Assembly (NCBI GenBank): GCA_964431805.1
Contig: CAYSKV010000005.1
Coordinates: 9,790 to 73,789, forward strand
Direction of reading: 5' to 3'
Length of the DNA: 64,000 nt
DNA from: JACPHD01 sp964431805
GTDB lineage: Bacteria > Patescibacteriota > Patescibacteriia > Patescibacteriales > GWC2-42-12
Shown here: positions 8,385-17,094 of the stretch, piece after piece
Numbering within the stretch: the first letter of the stretch is position 1
Layout of the letters: each line of letters starts with the position of its first letter
The notes under the pieces: model-generated
What the model was told of the DNA's origin: nothing
Database searches by the model: none
The model's input: only the letters and a program-made list of their open reading frames with translations
Made by a program: the position numbers and the translations under genes

Positions 8385-8942
8385 ATGTATAAAGGAAAAA
8401 TTAGTTGGACGGATGTAATTAATAAGGTTATCGTGCATGCCAATTTAAATTTTATCAAAAGCGAAGATTTTATTCGGCTATACTCAATAAAAAGATACAT
8501 AATAAACGACAGATTGCTTCGCTTTCTTAAAAATCATGAATTTGAAGAAGAAATTTGTCTTGCACGAGGAAAAGTTCTGGTTGACAAAAAATTTCGCGAA
8601 GAATCAGGTGGACAATTGCCGCTTAGCAACTGCTCTTGGCTATTACTGCCAACTGGTATGAGTTTAAAAAAACAAACTCATATTGATCTGGGTGTTAATT
8701 TCAATATTGATGAAAAAGATGCTTGTGCAGTTCTTAACGCGCAGATAAACGTACCTCATGACATGCCAAGCGCCGACCTGCCTCATCGCCGGCTATTTGA
8801 TGTATTATTCGGTTACAACGACGGCTTACCAAAGCCAAAAGGGAAAATAGTTGAAGAAATCCGGCAATTTGGCCATAGCTTTATTACTTTTGATCAACTC
8901 GGAATCAAAGGAGCTAAAGTTTTCATACCGCCGCCAAAATAA
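8385..8942 (+). CDS. Orphan hypothetical protein
   Basis: 185 residues preceded by a perfect GAGGAGG site five bases before the ATG. The product is soluble and mixed alpha/beta, with an N-terminal helical part (WTDVINKVIVHANLNFIK), a central segment with PTGMSLKKQTHIDLGV, and a proline-rich end (KPKGKIVEEIRQFG ... VFIPPPK). I recognise no domain. It has its own promoter and terminator and no obvious partner. Like several other orphans here it combines a strong Shine-Dalgarno site with no recognisable family. Confidence 0.75.
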   Translation: MYKGKISWTDVINKVIVHANLNFIKSEDFIRLYSIKRYIINDRLLRFLKNHEFEEEICLARGKVLVDKKFREESGGQLPLSNCSWLLLPTGMSLKKQTHIDLGVNFNIDEKDACAVLNAQINVPHDMPSADLPHRRLFDVLFGYNDGLPKPKGKIVEEIRQFGHSFITFDQLGIKGAKVFIPPPK

Positions 8943-8964
8943 GTTGAAATTCTTCATTAAACAA

Positions 8965-8996
8965 CAGCCAACCTAAGGATTGGCTGATTTTTTTTA
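8965..8996 (+). terminator. Intrinsic terminator
   Basis: Seven-base-pair stem CAGCCAA/TTGGCTG (8965-8971 with 8980-8986) followed by a run of T. A second, imperfect hairpin at 8997-9029 (ends AAAAAACG/CGTTTTTT) faces the other way and probably ends the deoxyhypusine-synthase-like gene on the minus strand. Confidence 0.85.
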
Positions 8997-9048
8997 AAAA
9001 AACGACCCAATATTATTGAGGCGTTTTTTATATTAAATTTTAATAATT

Positions 9049-10152
9049 TTATAAATCTAATAATACGGCCGCAATCCAAGGGAAAGCTACAGTAACGTCG
9101 CTTTGAATTATCTGATAATAACTTTGGGTTGATAATTTATCCCAAGTTATTTTTTCTTTACCGCCAGCGCCGGAATATGAACCATAAGACATTGGCGATG
9201 AACCGATTTCAACAAAACCGGCCCAATCTCTAATTTTGTTATGAAATCTTAAATCATGTTTAAGCGAAGGCACAACACAAATTGGGAAATCAGCCGAAAT
9301 TCCGCCACCTAATTGCAAAAAGGCAATCGGCGCGTTTTTAGATTCTTTCATATACCAATCATAAAGAAAATGAAAATATTCTAAACCATTTTTCATAACT
9401 TTACCATCAATAGTGATATCGCCTTTTTTCTTATGCGCGCCTTTATAGGTATAGCTAGAAAAAATATTTCCCATCGTAGAATCTTCAAAACCAGGGATAA
9501 CAATCGGAATATTTTTTTTGTAAGCTGCATAAGTCCAGCAGTCGGCCGGATTAGATTGTTTATCTGGTGAAATTAATTTTTTAGAAAATAACCGGCGAAA
9601 ATATTCATGTGGAAAATAACTTTCACCTTTTTTCTCGGCCTCTTTCCACATTTTTACTAAATGTGGCTCCATAATGCGCACGCTTTCATCTTCCGGCAAA
9701 AAGGTATCGGTAATGCGGCGCAACCCGGCATCGCGTAATTCAGCTTCCTGCTCCGGAGTTAACTCGGTATAGCGCGGAATATAAGCATAATGCGAGTGCG
9801 CAACATAGCGGTAATATGATTCTTCATGATTAGCACCAGTCGCCGAAATCAAATGTACTTTATTTTTTCTAATTAACTCGGCGAGCATCACCCCGACCTG
9901 AAAAGAGCTTAACGCTCCGGCTAAAGTAATAACTAATTTACCGCCATTTTTTAAATGATTTTTTAACCATAAAGCCGCTTGCATAGTTGAACCGCCATTA
10001 CAATGATTTAAAGTCGCCTGGCCAAAAGCCGAAACCGGAGCTTTAGATTTTTTAACGTAAGCGCTTAATTCACCCATTTTAGATTTATTGCCTTCGGGTA
10101 TAATTAATTTTTTTAATCCGGGAGAAAGTTTATTAAGAGTAGTTTTTTTCAT
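9049..10152 (-). CDS. Deoxyhypusine synthase-like protein
   Basis: Start set at the ATG at 10152 (367 residues), because the segment before it (from 10191) is low-complexity Tyr/Asn. Deoxyhypusine-synthase features include VITLAGALSSFQVGVMLAELIR (NAD-binding first half), TGANHEESYYR, PADCWTYAAYKKNIPIVIPGFEDST, LQLGGG near residue 285, and SGAGGKEKITWDKLS near the C-terminus, whose lysine matches the position of the catalytic lysine of DHS (imine intermediate). Archaeal and eukaryotic DHS modify aIF5A/eIF5A; bacterial relatives use other amine acceptors and can make (homo)spermidine-type products. No IF5A gene is in view. An agmatinase gene lies 4.4 kb away, consistent with a polyamine role, which is inference. 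Confidence 0.85.
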   Translation of the reverse strand: MKKTTLNKLSPGLKKLIIPEGNKSKMGELSAYVKKSKAPVSAFGQATLNHCNGGSTMQAALWLKNHLKNGGKLVITLAGALSSFQVGVMLAELIRKNKVHLISATGANHEESYYRYVAHSHYAYIPRYTELTPEQEAELRDAGLRRITDTFLPEDESVRIMEPHLVKMWKEAEKKGESYFPHEYFRRLFSKKLISPDKQSNPADCWTYAAYKKNIPIVIPGFEDSTMGNIFSSYTYKGAHKKKGDITIDGKVMKNGLEYFHFLYDWYMKESKNAPIAFLQLGGGISADFPICVVPSLKHDLRFHNKIRDWAGFVEIGSSPMSYGSYSGAGGKEKITWDKLSTQSYYQIIQSDVTVAFPWIAAVLLDL

Positions 10153-10224
10153 AATAAAATAATAATTATTTACCACTTTATAATAATACATATCCTGTAA
10201 ATTTTCAATAGTTTTGTCGTTTGC

Positions 10225-10252
10225 TTGACATTTTTTAAATATACGATATACT
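10225..10252 (+). promoter_or_regulatory. Promoter of the efflux operon
   Basis: TTGACA (10225-10230), 16-base spacer, TATACT (10247-10252), about 29 nt from the predicted transcription start to the marR-like ATG. Confidence 0.8.
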
Positions 10253-10264
10253 TAGATAATCTAA
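10252..10264 (+). promoter_or_regulatory. Candidate MarR operator
   Basis: TTAGAT-A-ATCTAA is a perfect inverted repeat of six-base arms around one base. It begins at the last base of the -10 box and covers the expected transcription start, the usual place for autoregulation by a MarR-family repressor. Binding by the adjacent gene product is inference. Confidence 0.5.
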
Positions 10265-10287
10265 CTATTTAATAAACTAATAAATAT

Positions 10288-10710
10288 ATGCCAAATGACA
10301 AAAGCGAAATAATGAATTTATTATTTGCTACCGTTAAAATCATTAAAGAAAATTTTAGTAAACAAAAAGTTGACGGAATTTCTTTAGCACAAATAAAAAC
10401 TCTCGGATTTATTGAAAAGAAAAAAAATCCGACCATGAAAGAAGTAGCCGACGAATTAGGAATTACTCCCCCATCGGCAACAGTTTTAGTTGATTCATTC
10501 GTTCTGCATGGATTAGTTAAAAGAGTTTATAACACCGATGATCGTCGAACTATAAAATTAGCACTAACAATCAAAGGTAAAAATTATTTAAATGAGCATT
10601 TTAAAAATATGGCGCAAAAAATGGAAAATTTATTATCCCATTTAAATAAAAATCAAATCAACAACTTTAAAGAAATCTTAAATATATTATTAAAAAATTC
10701 TAAAAAGTAA
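10288..10710 (+). CDS. MarR-family transcriptional regulator
   Basis: 140 residues with a MarR winged helix-turn-helix: helix pair KNPTMKEVADELGITPPSATVLVDSFVLHGLVKRVYN followed by the wing DDRRTIKLALT (the D-x-R-x-x motif diagnostic for MarR) and a C-terminal dimerisation helix. It is first in a four-gene operon with two HlyD-type adaptors and a DHA2 transporter, the standard layout of a ligand-responsive efflux repressor. A palindrome over its own promoter start is the likely operator. Confidence 0.93.
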   Translation: MPNDKSEIMNLLFATVKIIKENFSKQKVDGISLAQIKTLGFIEKKKNPTMKEVADELGITPPSATVLVDSFVLHGLVKRVYNTDDRRTIKLALTIKGKNYLNEHFKNMAQKMENLLSHLNKNQINNFKEILNILLKNSKK

Positions 10711-10721
10711 CTTAATTATTT

Positions 10722-12344
10722 ATGGAATTAAAGAAAAAAATTATTATTGCGGTATTCGGCGTAATTTTAATCGGAGGGCTAGTTGTTAGCGCTTATTTTT
10801 TGTTTGATAAAAATTCTAAAACAAAATATAATTTCGCGACAGTTAATAAAGGCGACATAGCTGAGGAAATTAATTTAAATGGTAACGTTAAGGCGGCCGA
10901 AAACGTTCAATTAGCTTTTGAAAAATCCGGAAAAATTGCTCAGGCTAATTTTAAAGTCGGCGATAAAGTTAAAAATGGCCAATTAATAGCTAGCTTAATA
11001 TCAGTTGATTTAAACGCACAATTAGCGCAAGCGCAAGCCGCTTATGATGCACAAATAGCTATTTTAAAAAATCTCCAGGCTGGCGCACGCGCAGAGGATA
11101 TACAAATTTCGGCTACAGTTGTAAAAAATGCGCAAAATAGCTTAGCTGATACAAAAAATAAAGCTGATAATGACTTAAATATACTTTATATAAAATCAAG
11201 CGATATACTAAATGATGCTTATGCTAAATCCTTTGATGCTTTAAATAATAAAATTGATGGCATCTTTAACCATCCTTTGAGTGACAGCCCTGTTCTTGTA
11301 CCGATGATAAATAATTCAGCGCTAGAAAATTATTTGGAAAATCAACGCCCAATTATTAACCAAGAGTTAATTAAAATGAAAAATGAAATTGATAATTTAA
11401 ACTCTGACCAAATAAATATTGATGATACTTTAATTAAAACTATCACTCATCTTGAAAGTATTAAGAATTTCTTAAATCAATTAAACGATGCCATGAATTC
11501 TGTATTAATTTCCTCAACTATGACAACAGCGCAAGTTTCTACTTACAAAAATAATATCAGCTCTGCTATTAGCAATCTTAATACTGCTATTTCTACAATT
11601 AACAGCCAGCAAAATGCCATTGCTACGCAAAAAATCACTAATCAAAATTCCATAACTTTAGCAGAAAATAATTTAGCTTTAGCACAAAAACAGTTAGACC
11701 TTAAACAAGCTGGCGCTACAGATGAACAAATTGCAGCCCAACAAGCGGCAGTTAACCAAGCTGCGGCTGCTATGCAAAATATTAGAGCACAATTGAGTAA
11801 ATCTGCTCTAATTTCACCAATTAACGGCACTATAAGTAAACAAGATGCTAAGGTTGGAGAAATAGCCTCCATGAATGTTCCGCTTATTTCGATTATCAGT
11901 GATGCTAAATTTCAAATAGAAACTCAAGTAGCAGAAGCTGACATCGAAAAAATACAAATTGGACAAACAGCTAAAATAACTCTTGACGCTGATAATGGCC
12001 AACATATCTTTCAAGCTAAAGTTATTTTAATTGATCCAGCTAAAACTGTAACCAATGGTTCAGCAACTTATAAAGTGACTTTAGAATTTATTGATGAAGA
12101 TCCATTAATTAAAGATGGTTTGACTGCTAATTTAAAAATTGTTACTAAACAAAAAACTGATACTTTGCTTATTCCAACCTCTTCAATAATAAAACAATAC
12201 GATAAAACAATTGTGCTAAAAAATAATGGCTTAGGTAACGTAGATCAAGTTTACGTTACAACCGGCATCAACCAAGGCAGTTTAACTGAAATTTTATCTG
12301 GATTGAACCAAGGCGATGAGATAGTAACCTTCAATAAAAATTAA
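10722..12344 (+). CDS. HlyD/RND-type membrane fusion (adaptor) protein
   Basis: 540 residues. An N-terminal membrane anchor (about 6-28) is followed by the first half of a lipoyl/biotinyl-like domain (VQLAFEKSGKIAQANFKVGDKVKNGQLIASL), a very long helical hairpin (about 95-360, including AQAQAAYDAQIAILKNLQAGA and LAQKQLDLKQAGATDEQIA), the second lipoyl half (KSALISPINGTISKQDAKVGEIA), and beta-barrel and membrane-proximal domains ending GLNQGDEIVTFNKN. This is the architecture of efflux adaptors that bridge an inner-membrane pump to an outer-membrane channel or, in Gram-positives, act with an ABC or MFS pump. No outer-membrane factor gene is present. Confidence 0.9.
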   Translation: MELKKKIIIAVFGVILIGGLVVSAYFLFDKNSKTKYNFATVNKGDIAEEINLNGNVKAAENVQLAFEKSGKIAQANFKVGDKVKNGQLIASLISVDLNAQLAQAQAAYDAQIAILKNLQAGARAEDIQISATVVKNAQNSLADTKNKADNDLNILYIKSSDILNDAYAKSFDALNNKIDGIFNHPLSDSPVLVPMINNSALENYLENQRPIINQELIKMKNEIDNLNSDQINIDDTLIKTITHLESIKNFLNQLNDAMNSVLISSTMTTAQVSTYKNNISSAISNLNTAISTINSQQNAIATQKITNQNSITLAENNLALAQKQLDLKQAGATDEQIAAQQAAVNQAAAAMQNIRAQLSKSALISPINGTISKQDAKVGEIASMNVPLISIISDAKFQIETQVAEADIEKIQIGQTAKITLDADNGQHIFQAKVILIDPAKTVTNGSATYKVTLEFIDEDPLIKDGLTANLKIVTKQKTDTLLIPTSSIIKQYDKTIVLKNNGLGNVDQVYVTTGINQGSLTEILSGLNQGDEIVTFNKN

Positions 12345-12367
12345 AAAATAAATATTGTAAAAATCTT

Positions 12368-12982
12368 ATGACACAAATAAATAAAAAAACTATTATCATT
12401 TTACTTACAATTTTAATAACTTGCGGCATTGCCTGCGGCGGAATATACTTTTATATCGCGCAAAAAACTATTTATACAGAATCAGCAGAAATTTCCGCAC
12501 CCACAATAGCTTTATCAGCAAAAACATCCGGGGCTTTACAAGAAATAATGGTTAAACCTGGCGATATGATTAATGAAAATACGGTTGTTGCTCGCGTCGG
12601 CGATCAACTTATAAAAACTAAATCAGCCGGTTTAATTATAGCTACAGAAACTGACATGGGAAAAATTTTTAACCCCGGAGAAGCGGTTGTGACAATGATT
12701 GTACCTGATGAACTGCGCTTAATCGGACATATTGAAGAAGATAAAGGCTTAAAAGATATAAAAATCGGCCAGACTGTAACTTTTAAAATAGATGCTTTTG
12801 ATAATAAAAAATATTATGGTGTGGTTGATGAAATAAGCGAAACAGCTAATACTACTGGCGTAGCTTTCAGTATCTCCGATAAACGAGCAACAAAAAAATT
12901 TGATATCAAAGTTAGATTTGATATTAACCAATATAGCGAATTAAAAAATGGCATGTCTGCCAAACTTTGGATTTCTAAATAG
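12368..12982 (+). CDS. Short HlyD/EmrA-like adaptor protein
   Basis: 204 residues, with an N-terminal membrane anchor (about 10-32). It has a single compact lipoyl-type motif (ALQEIMVKPGDMINENTVVARVGDQLI) without the long helical hairpin, then beta-barrel strands (IGQTVTFKIDAFDNKKYYGVVDEIS) and the end ELKNGMSAKLWISK. Length and order correspond to EmrA-like or short HlyD proteins lacking the coiled coil. It lies 5 bp before the MFS gene, so it is the adaptor most closely tied to that pump; two different adaptors in one operon is unusual. Confidence 0.85.
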   Translation: MTQINKKTIIILLTILITCGIACGGIYFYIAQKTIYTESAEISAPTIALSAKTSGALQEIMVKPGDMINENTVVARVGDQLIKTKSAGLIIATETDMGKIFNPGEAVVTMIVPDELRLIGHIEEDKGLKDIKIGQTVTFKIDAFDNKKYYGVVDEISETANTTGVAFSISDKRATKKFDIKVRFDINQYSELKNGMSAKLWISK

Positions 12983-12987
12983 GTCTC

Positions 12988-14490
12988 ATGGAACAAAATA
13001 GTCCTCAAAAAACAAAACAACATTCACCCTGGATAATCTTAGCTACAGTTATGGTTGGAACTTTACTTATCGGTCTTGATTCTACGGTAGTGAATCTTGG
13101 CTTAGCTAAAATGATGAGCGACTTTGGAGTTTCCGTTTCCACAGCTAGCTGGATTTCTATCGCTTACATAATTTCCAACGCTGTCTTTATACCTGTTTTT
13201 GGCAAACTCGGCGATAAAATAGGAAACCGAAAAATTTATCTTTATAGCTTTATAGGTTTTATATTTATTTCTATTCTTTGCGGATTAGCCTGGAATATTT
13301 CTTCGATGATATTTTTCCGGATTCTCCAGGGTTTAGTGGGAGCGGCTATTTCTCCCACGGCTATGTCATTGATTGCCAAAAATTTTACTGATCAAAAAAC
13401 TCGCGCCCAAGCTTTAGGAATTTGGTCAGCTTCTTTCGCTGCCGCCATGGTAATTGGCCCATTAATCGGCGGGCCCATAATTGATAATTACTCTTGGAGA
13501 ATGCTATTTTATATCAATCTCCCAGTTGGAATTATCGGAATTTTAATGGTGCTTCTCTTTTTACCAAATGACGAAGGCAAAGAAAAGGGCGGCTTTGATT
13601 TTTATGGATCCATAACATTAGCCATAGCCCTTTCTAGCCTGGTTTTAGTATTAGAAAAAGGTCAGGATTGGGGCTGGACTTCAAACACAAGTCTCTTGGC
13701 CTATTTAATAACTATAATTTTTGGAATTTGGTTTGTTCAAATCGAAAAGAAACACCCTTATCCTATGATTGATTTAAAATTCTTTAAAAATCAAACTTTT
13801 GTTTCTGCTTTAGCGGTTTCCTTTGTTTCTTTTGGCGGCATGATGGGAGCTATGTTTCTTATTCCTGTTTTTGCCCAGACATATTTAGGATTTGATGCTA
13901 CGCAAACAGGATTATTATTTTTGCCAATGTCTCTTACTATGTTTGTAGCGGCACCGATTGGCGCAAAACTTTCTCAAAAAATTCATGTTAGATATTGTGT
14001 TTTTTTAGGCATGTTAACAACGGCGTTTGCCATATCGCTTTTTACAAAACTTGACCCCAAAACATCAACTTCAGATTTAATATTGCCCTTAATGACTCTG
14101 GCCACAGGAATGGGTATGGCGATGTCTCCTTTAACTAATACTGTCGCTAGCTCCGTACCTGCCCATGAAGTAGGAATGGCTTCAGCCGTTCTTAGTTTAA
14201 TAAGAAGTATTGCTGGAGCGATGGGTATAGCTTTATTCGGAACTCTACTTAATAACGCCATAAAAACAAATGTCTTAGAATTAGGAGCTAACGCCATTAT
14301 TAATAATTCAACCTATAATTCACTTGTAGCTAGCTTAGTTATTCTTAGAGCTACAGTATTGGCATACAGAGAAGTATTTTTAGTTTCTTCAATTATAGTA
14401 GCGACGGGAGCTTTTATCGGATTAACGCTTAAAGATCGAACAAAAATAAAAGATGAAAGTGAAGATATAAAAATTATAGCGGAAGCATAA
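12988..14490 (+). CDS. DHA2-family (EmrB/QacA) MFS drug:H+ antiporter
   Basis: 500 residues with 14 predicted membrane helices. Motif A (GKLGDKIGNRKIY, about 74-86), the motif B region FFRILQGLVGAAI with its buried arginine, and motif C (APIG/GPLIGGPI in helix 5) mark a proton-driven drug exporter of the EmrB/QacA type. Helix 1 contains LIGLDSTVVNLGLAKM, the D1 motif of the 14-helix group. Start ATG lies 5 bp after the adaptor's stop. With the MarR gene and two adaptors it forms an export operon; the substrate is unknown. A terminator follows. Confidence 0.93.
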   Translation: MEQNSPQKTKQHSPWIILATVMVGTLLIGLDSTVVNLGLAKMMSDFGVSVSTASWISIAYIISNAVFIPVFGKLGDKIGNRKIYLYSFIGFIFISILCGLAWNISSMIFFRILQGLVGAAISPTAMSLIAKNFTDQKTRAQALGIWSASFAAAMVIGPLIGGPIIDNYSWRMLFYINLPVGIIGILMVLLFLPNDEGKEKGGFDFYGSITLAIALSSLVLVLEKGQDWGWTSNTSLLAYLITIIFGIWFVQIEKKHPYPMIDLKFFKNQTFVSALAVSFVSFGGMMGAMFLIPVFAQTYLGFDATQTGLLFLPMSLTMFVAAPIGAKLSQKIHVRYCVFLGMLTTAFAISLFTKLDPKTSTSDLILPLMTLATGMGMAMSPLTNTVASSVPAHEVGMASAVLSLIRSIAGAMGIALFGTLLNNAIKTNVLELGANAIINNSTYNSLVASLVILRATVLAYREVFLVSSIIVATGAFIGLTLKDRTKIKDESEDIKIIAEA

Positions 14491-14511
14491 AAAAAATAAA
14501 ATTCTCATAAT

Positions 14512-14541
14512 AAAAATCACCTCAATAGGTGATTTTTATTT
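14512..14541. terminator. Bidirectional intrinsic terminator
   Basis: Eleven-base-pair perfect stem (14512-14522 with 14527-14537), loop CAAT, with A and T tracts on either side, placed between the convergent MFS and agmatinase genes. Confidence 0.92.
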
Positions 14542-14553
14542 TATATCTGCAAA

Positions 14554-15408
14554 TTATTTATTAAATTTATAACTTAATAACTTATAAATTAATTTAGCGG
14601 CCAAAAAATCCGATGATCTTTCATTTTTATTTGGCGCTAATTCAACAATATCAAAACCCACGACATTTTTTTTCTTAATCACCTTTTTTAAAAATTGTAA
14701 AACTTGATACCAATAAAGTCCGCCCGGCTCAGGCGTGCCAGTCGAAGGTAAAATCGACGGATCAAAAACGTCTAAATCAATCGTAATATAAACCTGATCA
14801 GTTAATTTAGAAATAGCTTTATCCATCCAATCGGTTTTATTATAAATATGTTCCGCAAAAAATATTCGGTCTTTTTTTATAAATGGCTTTTCAATAATAT
14901 CCATGCTTCTGATGCCAACTTGCACAATCGGGCATAATTCCCGCACGCGCGACATTACGCAAGCATGATTATATTTTGAACCATGGTACTCGGGACGTAA
15001 ATCAGAATGCGCGTCAAGTTGCAAAACTGATAAATTTTTAAATTTTTTAGCGTAAGCCTTAGCTACGCCAGCAGTCACTGAATGCTCGCCGCCCAAAGTT
15101 ACAATAAATTTATTTTGTTTTAAAAATTCACTAGCAGCCGCCTCAACTTTTTTAACCATTTTTTCCGGTTTACCTTTCTCTATAATCGGTTTAGCTGTAA
15201 AAATATTTTTTTTATAAACTTCCGAAGCAGTTTCAATATCGTAAAGTTCCATGTTAGCGGAAGCTTCTAAAATAGCTTCTGGTCCTTTATCTGCGCCTTT
15301 ACCCCAAGTTGATGTACCATCGTAAGGCACAGGCAAAATTACGACTTTAGAAGTTTTTAATGTTGAATTGGCTTTTGGTAAATCACCAAAGTTTGTTTTA
15401 TATGTCAT
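14554..15408 (-). CDS. speB: Agmatinase/arginase-family ureohydrolase
   Basis: 284 residues, full length for the family. All metal-ligand motifs are present: LGGEHSVTAGV (His), QLDAHSDLR (Asp-Ala-His-Ser-Asp) and ITIDLDVFDPSILPSTGTPEPGG (Asp-x-Asp), which hold the binuclear Mn centre. The last motif is of the agmatinase rather than arginase type, so the likely reaction is agmatine to putrescine plus urea. No arginine decarboxylase is in view. A deoxyhypusine-synthase-like gene upstream strengthens a polyamine interpretation. The gene follows guaB by about 15 bp on the same strand. Confidence 0.88.
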   Translation of the reverse strand: MTYKTNFGDLPKANSTLKTSKVVILPVPYDGTSTWGKGADKGPEAILEASANMELYDIETASEVYKKNIFTAKPIIEKGKPEKMVKKVEAAASEFLKQNKFIVTLGGEHSVTAGVAKAYAKKFKNLSVLQLDAHSDLRPEYHGSKYNHACVMSRVRELCPIVQVGIRSMDIIEKPFIKKDRIFFAEHIYNKTDWMDKAISKLTDQVYITIDLDVFDPSILPSTGTPEPGGLYWYQVLQFLKKVIKKKNVVGFDIVELAPNKNERSSDFLAAKLIYKLLSYKFNK

Positions 15409-15423
15409 ATATATAATTTTATT

Positions 15424-16953
15424 TTATGCTCTGCCAAAATAATTTGGCGCTTCTTTTTCCATGGTTATACCATGAGGATGTGATTCGCTTAAACCAGCCG
15501 AAGAAATATAATAGAAATCCCCCTTTTCATGTAACTCTTTAATATCGGCCGCGCCAGTATAACCCATACCACTACGCAACCCGCCTAAAGCTTGAAAAAT
15601 AATTTTTGCCACCTCGCCTTTAAAAGGCACGACCGCTTCTACGCCTTCGGGCACTAATTTATTTTTACCACTTTCGGACTGGGAATATCTTTCGCGCGAC
15701 GCCTTATTCGCTTCCATAGCGCCAAGCGATCCCATGCCGCGATATTGTTTAACCGGCATACCATTTCTCATAAAAACTTCGCCGGGAGTTTCGTTAGTGC
15801 CGGCAAACATTTTTCCTAGCATTACCGAATCAGCCCCAGCCGCAATCGCTACCGTAATATCGCCGGAATATTCAATGCCGCCGTCAGCGCAAACCGCTAC
15901 ACCCGATCCTCTTAAAGCGCGCGCGCAATTATAAACGGCTGTAACCTGCGGGCAACCAATACCAGCGACTACTCGCGTAGTGCAAATTGACCCCGGACCC
16001 TGCCCGACTTTAATTCCGTCGGCTCCAGCTGAAGCTAAACGCTTAGCCGAATCAGCTTCAGAAACATTTCCGGCCACCACATCAATTTTTGGATATTTTT
16101 TCTTAAGCTCTTTTAAAGTGTCGAGTACCGCGCGCGAATCGCCGTGTGCCGTATCCATTACTAATACATCAACGCCGCGCTCGTTTAACTGTTCGGCTCG
16201 TTCTAAAGCTTCTTTACCAATGCCAACCGCCGCGCCCACGCGTAAATTACCATTCTTATCTAAATTATATGATGGCGAACCGCCAGTAATAATTCTTTTA
16301 ACATCAGAATAAACATACATGCCGGTTAATTTGCTTTGTTTATCTATAAGCGGTAGAATTTTTTTCTTGGTTTTTTGCATTACGCTAAAAGCTTGATTTA
16401 ATAAAACACCATTTCGCGCAGTTGTTAAATTTTTAAATCTAGTCATAATTTGCGCAACTTTTAAATTAGCATTCTGACAAAATTCAATGTCGCTTTCAGA
16501 TATTAAACCGACTAATTTACCGCGGCTGTCTAAAACCGGAAAACTATGAAAAGTATAACCCTTGTCTTCTTTCATTTTTAAAACGCTTTTAACGGTTTGA
16601 TTTCCGTTTAAGCAAATTGGTTTTTCAATTAAGCCGTTTAAATAAAATTTTACGCGCGAAACTTCTTTGGCTTGATCTTTTGGCGTTAGTGCGCGATGAA
16701 TTATACCTAAGCCTCCGCTCATAGCTAAAGCAATAGCCATTTTATGCTCGGTTATCATATCCATAGGAGAACTTATGAGCGGCGCGTTCAACGGAATATT
16801 GCGAGAAAATTTACTAGATAGATTAACATTATTTGGCGCAACTTCAGAATGAGAAGTTTTTAATCTTACATCACCATAAGACAAGGCCATGCCCAATGCT
16901 GCTATTTTTTCAAAAAAATTATCCTTTTTTAATACTATATTTTTATTTAACAT
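15424..16953 (-). CDS. guaB: IMP dehydrogenase
   Basis: 509 residues, typical length. It has an N-terminal barrel strand (SYGDVRLKTSHSEVAPNNVNL), two CBS domains inserted at about 105-225, the phosphate-binding GAAVGIGKEALERA, VDVLVMDTAHGDS, the catalytic loop GPGSICTTRVVAGIGCPQ with the active-site cysteine, ADGGIEYSGD, and the flap RYSQ with the catalytic Arg-Tyr. It converts IMP to XMP with NAD, the committed step of GTP synthesis. A candidate promoter (TTGCAA, 17 bases, TAGATT, 16993-16965) would start the mRNA about five bases before the ATG. Confidence 0.97.
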   Translation of the reverse strand: MLNKNIVLKKDNFFEKIAALGMALSYGDVRLKTSHSEVAPNNVNLSSKFSRNIPLNAPLISSPMDMITEHKMAIALAMSGGLGIIHRALTPKDQAKEVSRVKFYLNGLIEKPICLNGNQTVKSVLKMKEDKGYTFHSFPVLDSRGKLVGLISESDIEFCQNANLKVAQIMTRFKNLTTARNGVLLNQAFSVMQKTKKKILPLIDKQSKLTGMYVYSDVKRIITGGSPSYNLDKNGNLRVGAAVGIGKEALERAEQLNERGVDVLVMDTAHGDSRAVLDTLKELKKKYPKIDVVAGNVSEADSAKRLASAGADGIKVGQGPGSICTTRVVAGIGCPQVTAVYNCARALRGSGVAVCADGGIEYSGDITVAIAAGADSVMLGKMFAGTNETPGEVFMRNGMPVKQYRGMGSLGAMEANKASRERYSQSESGKNKLVPEGVEAVVPFKGEVAKIIFQALGGLRSGMGYTGAADIKELHEKGDFYYISSAGLSESHPHGITMEKEAPNYFGRA

Positions 16954-16974
16954 ATATTTATTTTAATCTACCCC

Positions 16975-17017
16975 AACCTGATTATTTTTGCAAATCTCGG
17001 CGTAAACTTTAATGCCC
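16975..17017 (-). pseudogene. Remnant of a second GH1 glycosidase 3' end
   Basis: These 43 bp repeat the 3' end of the glycosidase gene downstream (17430-17469), with two differences in the first 40 bp. Read on the minus strand they still encode IKVYAEICKNNQV in frame, against VKVYVEICKNNQV in the intact gene, so they look like the tail of a lost tandem paralogue. The two copies flank the orphan gene at 17095 as direct repeats. Confidence 0.7.
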
Positions 17018-17025
17018 AACCATTA

Positions 17026-17053
17026 TTGACTAATTAGTATAAAAACGTATAAT
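17026..17053 (+). promoter_or_regulatory. Promoter for the orphan gene at 17095
   Basis: TTGACT (17026-17031), 16-base spacer, perfect TATAAT (17048-17053). A strong AGGAGG site follows at 17084-17089. Confidence 0.8.
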
Positions 17054-17094
17054 ATAATATCGATCATTTTAAAATAATTCTACAGGAGGCAATA

